DNA of 64,000 nucleotides from NCBI GenBank assembly GCA_963801065.1, contig CAWDDG010000008.1, positions 124,001-188,000 on the forward strand. Reading direction: 5' to 3'. The notes beneath the pieces were generated by a model that searched no databases, was not told where the DNA came from, and worked only from the letters and a program-made list of their open reading frames with translations. Positions 60,534 through 64,000 of the stretch are shown here, in pieces (the first letter of the stretch is position 1; every line of letters begins with the position of its first letter). The stretch comes from CAWDDG01 sp963801065. Lineage in GTDB: Bacteria; Actinomycetota; Actinomycetes; Jiangellales; Jiangellaceae. The position numbers were made by a program, and so were the translations under genes.

Positions 60534-61159
60534 TGGAAATCAAGCGCACCCAGGCAGCCCGTACCGAGGCGACCCGCACCGCCCTCGTGGCCGCGGCCAG
60601 ACCGCTGTTCGCCGAGCGAGGTTTCGCTGCCGTAGGCACAGACGAACTGGCCCGCGCAGCCGGCGTCACGCGTGGCGCGCTCTACCACCAGTTCGACGGC
60701 AAGACGGAGTTGTTCGCCGCCGTCTTCGAGCAGATGGAGGACGAGATCGCTCAGTCCATCGGGACCCACATTCTGGCTAGCGGCGCCGAAGACCCGGCAG
60801 CGGCGCTGCGCGTCGGCGTTGATGCGTGGCTAGCAGCGAGTGCAGATCCCGATGTGCACCGGATCGTGCTCATCGAGGCTCCTGCGGCGCTGGGGTGGGA
60901 GCGATGGCGCGAGATCGGGCGCCGGTACGGAGTCGGACTGGTCGAAGCCGCGCTCGCCGCGATGATCGAGCAGGGAATCTTGCCCCAACAGCCGGCGCGA
61001 CCGCTCGCGCATGTATTGGTCGGCGCCCTCGAAGAGGCCGCGCTCTACGCGTCGCGGGCCGAGGACCGCGACATGGCCACCGATGAGGTCCGCGCCGCAC
61101 TGCACCACTTGGTCGACGCTCTCACCACTTCCGCTCGAGCCGCGAGTCGGCAGGTCTGA
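60533..61159 (+). CDS. TetR-family transcriptional regulator
   Basis: 208 residues from ATG 60533 (MEIKRTQAARTEATRTALVAAARPLFAERGFAAVGTDELARAAGVTRGALYHQFDGKTELFAAVFE), a textbook TetR helix-turn-helix (about 10-57). The C-terminal ligand-binding domain contains DAWLAASADPDVHRIVLIEAPAALGWERWREI, as in a large group of actinobacterial TetR repressors. It probably represses itself and the divergent hydrolase gene. The ligand is unknown. Confidence 0.93.
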   Translation: MEIKRTQAARTEATRTALVAAARPLFAERGFAAVGTDELARAAGVTRGALYHQFDGKTELFAAVFEQMEDEIAQSIGTHILASGAEDPAAALRVGVDAWLAASADPDVHRIVLIEAPAALGWERWREIGRRYGVGLVEAALAAMIEQGILPQQPARPLAHVLVGALEEAALYASRAEDRDMATDEVRAALHHLVDALTTSARAASRQV

Positions 61160-61351
61160 AACCTTCGCGATGCGCAATTCGCTGGTCGCACGCCCACGTG
61201 CGGCTGATATCCGCCGCTCGATGCCGTTTCCGGCACGAGCATTGTCCGGCGCGAGATCGCGTGTCGTGAGTTGAGAAGTCGTGGCTCAGGTCGATGATGG
61301 GTTGGCGCGGGCTCGCTACTGCGCATCGCACGACCGTCGAGAGGGTAGGCC

Positions 61352-61543
61352 ATGATCAAGGCGCTCGTGTTCGGTTTCATCTTCTTCGTCGTTGCCACCT
61401 TTCCGGCGACCTGGCTGCTGATGCTCTTCGCCGGAAACGTTGGCCTTCAGCAGTCCTATTGGGGCATGCTGCCGCTCGGCATCCTCGTGTCTGTGCTGTT
61501 GGCCGGGGTGACCACTCCGGCCACCACCGTCGTCAAGCAGTAG
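61352..61543 (+). CDS. Small two-helix membrane protein
   Basis: 63 residues: MIKALVFGFIFFVVATFPATWLLMLFAGNVGL and SYWGMLPLGILVSVLLAGV form two hydrophobic helices with a short loop. ATG 61352 has GAGAGGGTAGG upstream, a usable ribosome site. No family recognised. The 192 bases before it, after the TetR gene, hold nothing I can support. Confidence 0.5.
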   Translation: MIKALVFGFIFFVVATFPATWLLMLFAGNVGLQQSYWGMLPLGILVSVLLAGVTTPATTVVKQ

Positions 61544-62033
61544 ACCGACGCACGTATTGCCGCCGCGTGCGACCGCACGCCATTGCCGCTAGTCGTTCGG
61601 TCCAACAGATGAGCGGAAGCATGCAACACCGTGGCTGTGAGTGACTTCCCGCGTTGATCGACCACGTCACCTACGCAAACCCCAACGTCGATACTGCTCT
61701 CGCCGAGATTGGGGGACGCTTCGATGTTCGCGCGGCCGGCGGTGGGCAGCCGGGCGACCAGCTGCCGCGCGACCACGGCGAGCGGGCGGCGGTCGCAGTC
61801 GTCGTGGGGTCAGTAGAGGCCCAGCGGCGCGGCGGTCCTGGATGCCGACGGACGCCTGCTCCACGTGTCTGCGCAGCGGGACTCCAGCGCTGCACGCCCG
61901 GTCACGGACCTGGCTGGCGTGATGGGCAGGTAGGCGGTCGGTTACGGCCTGTCGCGCTCCGGCACGACTAGGGTCAGGTGACGGCGGATTTGGCACGCTC
62001 TTCTTCGCCGCCACCCGAGGAGGGACGGCCGCG
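61544..62033. other. 490-base gap with a glyoxalase-like (VOC) gene scrap
   Basis: From TTG 61654 on the + strand the reading LIDHVTYANPNVDTALAEIGGRFDVRAAGGGQ resembles the start of glyoxalase-like-domain proteins. The similarity fades by about 61745, and later AAVLDADGRLLHVSAQ appears in another frame, so at most a relic is present. No other gene or signal is clear until the desaturase ribosome site (GAGGAGGG, about 62018). Confidence 0.45.
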
Positions 62034-62969
62034 ATGACGACATTGGAGTCCGCCTGGTTGCTCGCTGAGCTCGAGTCGACGGTCACGGAGAACCTCGACC
62101 GCCACCTATCCACCGCCAAGGAGTGGATGCCGCACGAGTTCGTGCCCTGGAGCCAGGGGCGTGACTTCGCCGAACTCGGCGGGGAGCCCTGGGCGCTCGA
62201 GCAATCCACCCTGTCCCCGATCGCGCGCACGGCGCTCGAGGTCAACCTGCTCACCGAGGACAACCTGCCCAGCTACCACCGGGAGGTCGAGCGAGCGTTC
62301 GGCCGGGACAGCGCATGGGGCACTTGGGTCAACCGATGGACCGCAGAGGAGGGCCGGCACGCTTTCTGCATCCGCGACTACCTGCTGGTCACGCGCGGCG
62401 TCGACCCTGTCGAGCTGGAGCGCGCCCGTATGCAGACGATGGAGACCGGGTTCGACGCCGGCGACAAGCCGTTGCTCCACGTCTGCGCATACGTGTCGTT
62501 CCAGGAGCTCGCGACCCGGATCTCGCATCGAAACACCGGGCGCTACACCGAGGATCCGATCGCCGAGCGGCTGCTGGCGCGGGTAGCCATGGACGAGAAC
62601 CTGCACATGATCTTCTACCGCAACCTCGTGTCAGCCGCCCTGGAGTTGGCGCCGAACGAGACCATGCGTGCGATAGCTGACGAGGTCGTCGGGTTCGAGA
62701 TGCCGGGAAGCATCATTCCCGGCTTCGCCCGCAAGGCCGTGCAGATCGCCAGGGCCGGCATCTACGATCTGCGCATCCATCACGATGACGTCGTCATGCC
62801 ACTGGTGCGCCAGTGGGATGTGCTCGGCCTCGAGGGTCTCGACGCCGAAGGAGAGCAGGCGCGCGGCGAGCTGGCCGACTTCCTCAACGCGCTCGACGCC
62901 CAGGCCAGCCGCTTCGTGGAGCAGCGGGAAGAGGCCGCTGCCAGGAAGGCGGCACGTACCGGGGGCTGA
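62034..62969 (+). CDS. Acyl-ACP desaturase (ferritin-like di-iron, type 2)
   Basis: 311-residue soluble desaturase introducing a double bond into acyl chains carried on ACP (DesA-like in actinobacteria). The di-iron ligands fit: EEGRH (Glu105, Glu106, His109) and DENLH (Asp187, Glu188, His191), the paired ExxH-type motifs of the ferritin-like fold, with the Glu of FQELATRISH (about 158) as an additional candidate. ATG 62034 is preceded by GAGGAGGGACGG. It appears monocistronic. Electrons would come from a ferredoxin system encoded elsewhere. Confidence 0.93.
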   Translation: MTTLESAWLLAELESTVTENLDRHLSTAKEWMPHEFVPWSQGRDFAELGGEPWALEQSTLSPIARTALEVNLLTEDNLPSYHREVERAFGRDSAWGTWVNRWTAEEGRHAFCIRDYLLVTRGVDPVELERARMQTMETGFDAGDKPLLHVCAYVSFQELATRISHRNTGRYTEDPIAERLLARVAMDENLHMIFYRNLVSAALELAPNETMRAIADEVVGFEMPGSIIPGFARKAVQIARAGIYDLRIHHDDVVMPLVRQWDVLGLEGLDAEGEQARGELADFLNALDAQASRFVEQREEAAARKAARTGG

Positions 62970-63321
62970 CCGTCGACGGCGTAGCGCCCCCGCCCTGGTG
63001 TTCCCTTCGTAGGATGGACCGCTACGGTCTGGCGCCTCTGGTGCACGACGTACCGAGTCGTGGCGGCTGACCGCCCGACCGCCCGACGCGGGTTCGTGTT
63101 CGCGTCGCGGTTTCCTGGGCATGCCCGTGGCGCGTGCGTGGACGCGCTGCGGCCTGGCGCCCGACAGTTCCTCGATCTCCACGGCGAAGCCATCGCGCGG
63201 GTTGCGTGCCAGTACCGCTCACTTGGAGTGCGCGGGCAGCAGCGCCGCCCGCAAACCGATGACATCCGCCACTTGTCGCCGATTTCCGGTGGGGGGCGTC
63301 AGCCTGGCCGTCGGCCAGCAC
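62970..63321. other. 352-base gap, nothing recognised
   Basis: Between the convergent desaturase and Hsp20 genes. Open frames exist on both strands, but none shows a ribosome site together with recognisable protein sequence. No strong hairpin was found by eye. Confidence 0.4.
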
Positions 63322-63828
63322 TCAGGTGCTGGCGCTGGCCTGCGGACCGGCGGTGACAGGCGCCCGGGTCGGAACGGCGTGGACCTCGATGCGCTTGGGC
63401 TTGACTTCCTCCGCCTTGGGTACCACCACCTGCAGCACGCCGTCTTCGGTCGATGCCTCGATGGCGTCCGCCATCACATGCAGGGGCAGCGTGATGGAGC
63501 GGCGGAAGAGGCCATACCGGCGCTCGAGCACGTGAAACTGCTGGTCTGGTGAGCCCTGCGGTGGGTGCCGCTCGCCCTGGATGGTGAGTAGACCGTCCTG
63601 GAACGCGATCTCGAGATCGTCGACCTTGACGCCGGGCAGCTCGACCGTGACGACGTAGGCGTCCTTGCGCTCCGAGATGTCTACCGCAGGCGCCCAGGCC
63701 GGCGTGCTGGTCGCCCCGGCGCCGGACTGCGCGGCGTCCTGACCGAGCGCATCGGCAAGCATCTGGCTCATCCGGTCCTGCGCGCCGCGCAGATCGTGAA
63801 AGGCATCCCAGCGCGTCATCATCGCCAT
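63322..63828 (-). CDS. Small heat-shock protein, Hsp20/alpha-crystallin family
   Basis: 168 residues from ATG 63828, which has AAGGGA five bases upstream; later Met codons at 63822 and 63819 are possible. An N-terminal arm (WDAFHDLRGAQDRMSQMLADAL) precedes the alpha-crystallin domain: PAVDISERKDAYVVTVELPGVKVDDLEIAFQDGLLTIQGE...YGLFRRSITLPLHVMADAIEASTEDGVLQVVVPKAEE, with the A-x-x-x-n-GVL motif typical of the fold. ATP-independent holdase chaperone. Expression is probably controlled through the repeated GTTCAC sites upstream. Confidence 0.93.
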   Translation of the reverse strand: MAMMTRWDAFHDLRGAQDRMSQMLADALGQDAAQSGAGATSTPAWAPAVDISERKDAYVVTVELPGVKVDDLEIAFQDGLLTIQGERHPPQGSPDQQFHVLERRYGLFRRSITLPLHVMADAIEASTEDGVLQVVVPKAEEVKPKRIEVHAVPTRAPVTAGPQASAST

Positions 63829-63893
63829 CTCGATTCCCTTGTCCATCGGCCGGCGGTTCGGGATGAACGAAGGTCCCCGGTGAAGCGAAGGAC

Positions 63894-63941
63894 GTTCACT
63901 TGTCGAGCCACCATGTTCACAGTATCGTGAACAATGTTCAC
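63894..63941. promoter_or_regulatory. Array of GTTCAC operators between hsp20 and a divergent gene
   Basis: GTTCAC occurs at 63894, 63915 and 63936, exactly 21 bases apart (two DNA turns), and its complement GTGAAC at 63927. This creates the dyads GTTCACagtatcGTGAAC (63915-63932) and GTGAACaatGTTCAC (63927-63941). The spacing argues for co-operative binding of a repressor on one face of the helix. The divergent partial gene next door could encode that regulator. Confidence 0.65.
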
Positions 63942-63957
63942 TGTCAATGCTGGTCCG

Positions 63958-64000
63958 ATGGAGGAGCCCGTGGAAGATCAACTGTCGACCCCGCCCGGGT
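63958..64000 (+). CDS. 5' end of a gene divergent from hsp20 (regulator candidate)
   Basis: Only 14 codons are in the window: MEEPVEDQLSTPPG from ATG 63958; a GTG at 63970 preceded by GAGGAG is the alternative start. Too short to identify. MerR-type regulators are often encoded next to hsp20 in actinobacteria, and the operator array between the two genes fits such a partner, but this is inference from position only. Confidence 0.4.
   Translation, partial: MEEPVEDQLSTPPG

Overview
This window is a chromosome segment of a high-GC Gram-positive bacterium of the class Actinomycetes. The evidence is the frequent GTG starts, the many 4-base ATGA/GTGA gene overlaps, the gene set (DUF501, FtsB-like DivIC, type II NADH dehydrogenase behind a Rex operator, Ctc-type L25) and a core gene order shared with actinobacteria such as Mycobacterium: L25 - pth - mfd - SurA-N lipoprotein - mazG - eno - ftsB - DUF501 - ppx. 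The genus cannot be fixed from the sequence; a Propionibacteriales/Jiangellales-like organism is a guess.

Region 1 (about 0.9-25.4 kb) lies between the conserved neighbours pth and mfd and looks like a locus for a sulfated exopolysaccharide. It encodes a priming sugar-phosphate transferase, PAP phosphatase (cysQ), ATP sulfurylase (cysD, cysN), a stand-alone APS kinase with a sulfurylase-like N-terminus (cysC), two different PAPS-dependent sulfotransferases, a flippase, an O-antigen ligase/polymerase-like protein, a phosphotransferase-fold protein and a chain-length regulator whose kinase domain is degenerate. Downstream are two paralogous giant secreted propeller/PKD proteins (one with two malectin-like domains) and a secreted glycoside hydrolase. 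No ordinary glycosyltransferase and no sulfite-producing enzyme is present, so the sulfate activation genes most likely supply PAPS for polymer sulfation.

Region 2 (25.5-43.8 kb) is mostly core: mfd, a carbohydrate ABC importer without its own ATPase plus a GH3 enzyme, a SurA-N lipoprotein, mazG, eno, ftsB, DUF501, a 31-codon stump of ppx, a family 5 uracil-DNA glycosylase, a Rex-controlled ndh, a cyclopropane synthase-like enzyme, an ACT protein and a peptide deformylase, ending in a tRNA with anticodon UAA but a short variable loop. Two copies of a 90-base nested palindrome sit at the 3' ends of the GH3 and ndh genes; different long palindromes lie between mazG and eno and at 49.4 kb.

Region 3 (43.9-54 kb) is decayed accessory DNA: broken reductases, an ABC exporter tail, a broken Rieske protein, an IS3-family transposase remnant, a tyrosine recombinase scrap and a degenerate copy of the tRNA 3' half, mixed with intact methyltransferases, a lytic transglycosylase and a left-handed beta-helix protein with an abnormal start.

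Region 4 (54-64 kb) holds an ECF sigma/anti-sigma-like/secreted protein operon, a PadR-controlled ABC exporter, a divergent hydrolase/TetR pair, an acyl-ACP desaturase and an Hsp20 gene divergent from the start of another gene. Four otherwise intact genes (cysD, propeller 1, mfd, the sugar-binding protein) each carry one single-base indel. Three of these are an extra G between C and A, which suggests sequencing or assembly error as much as real mutation.
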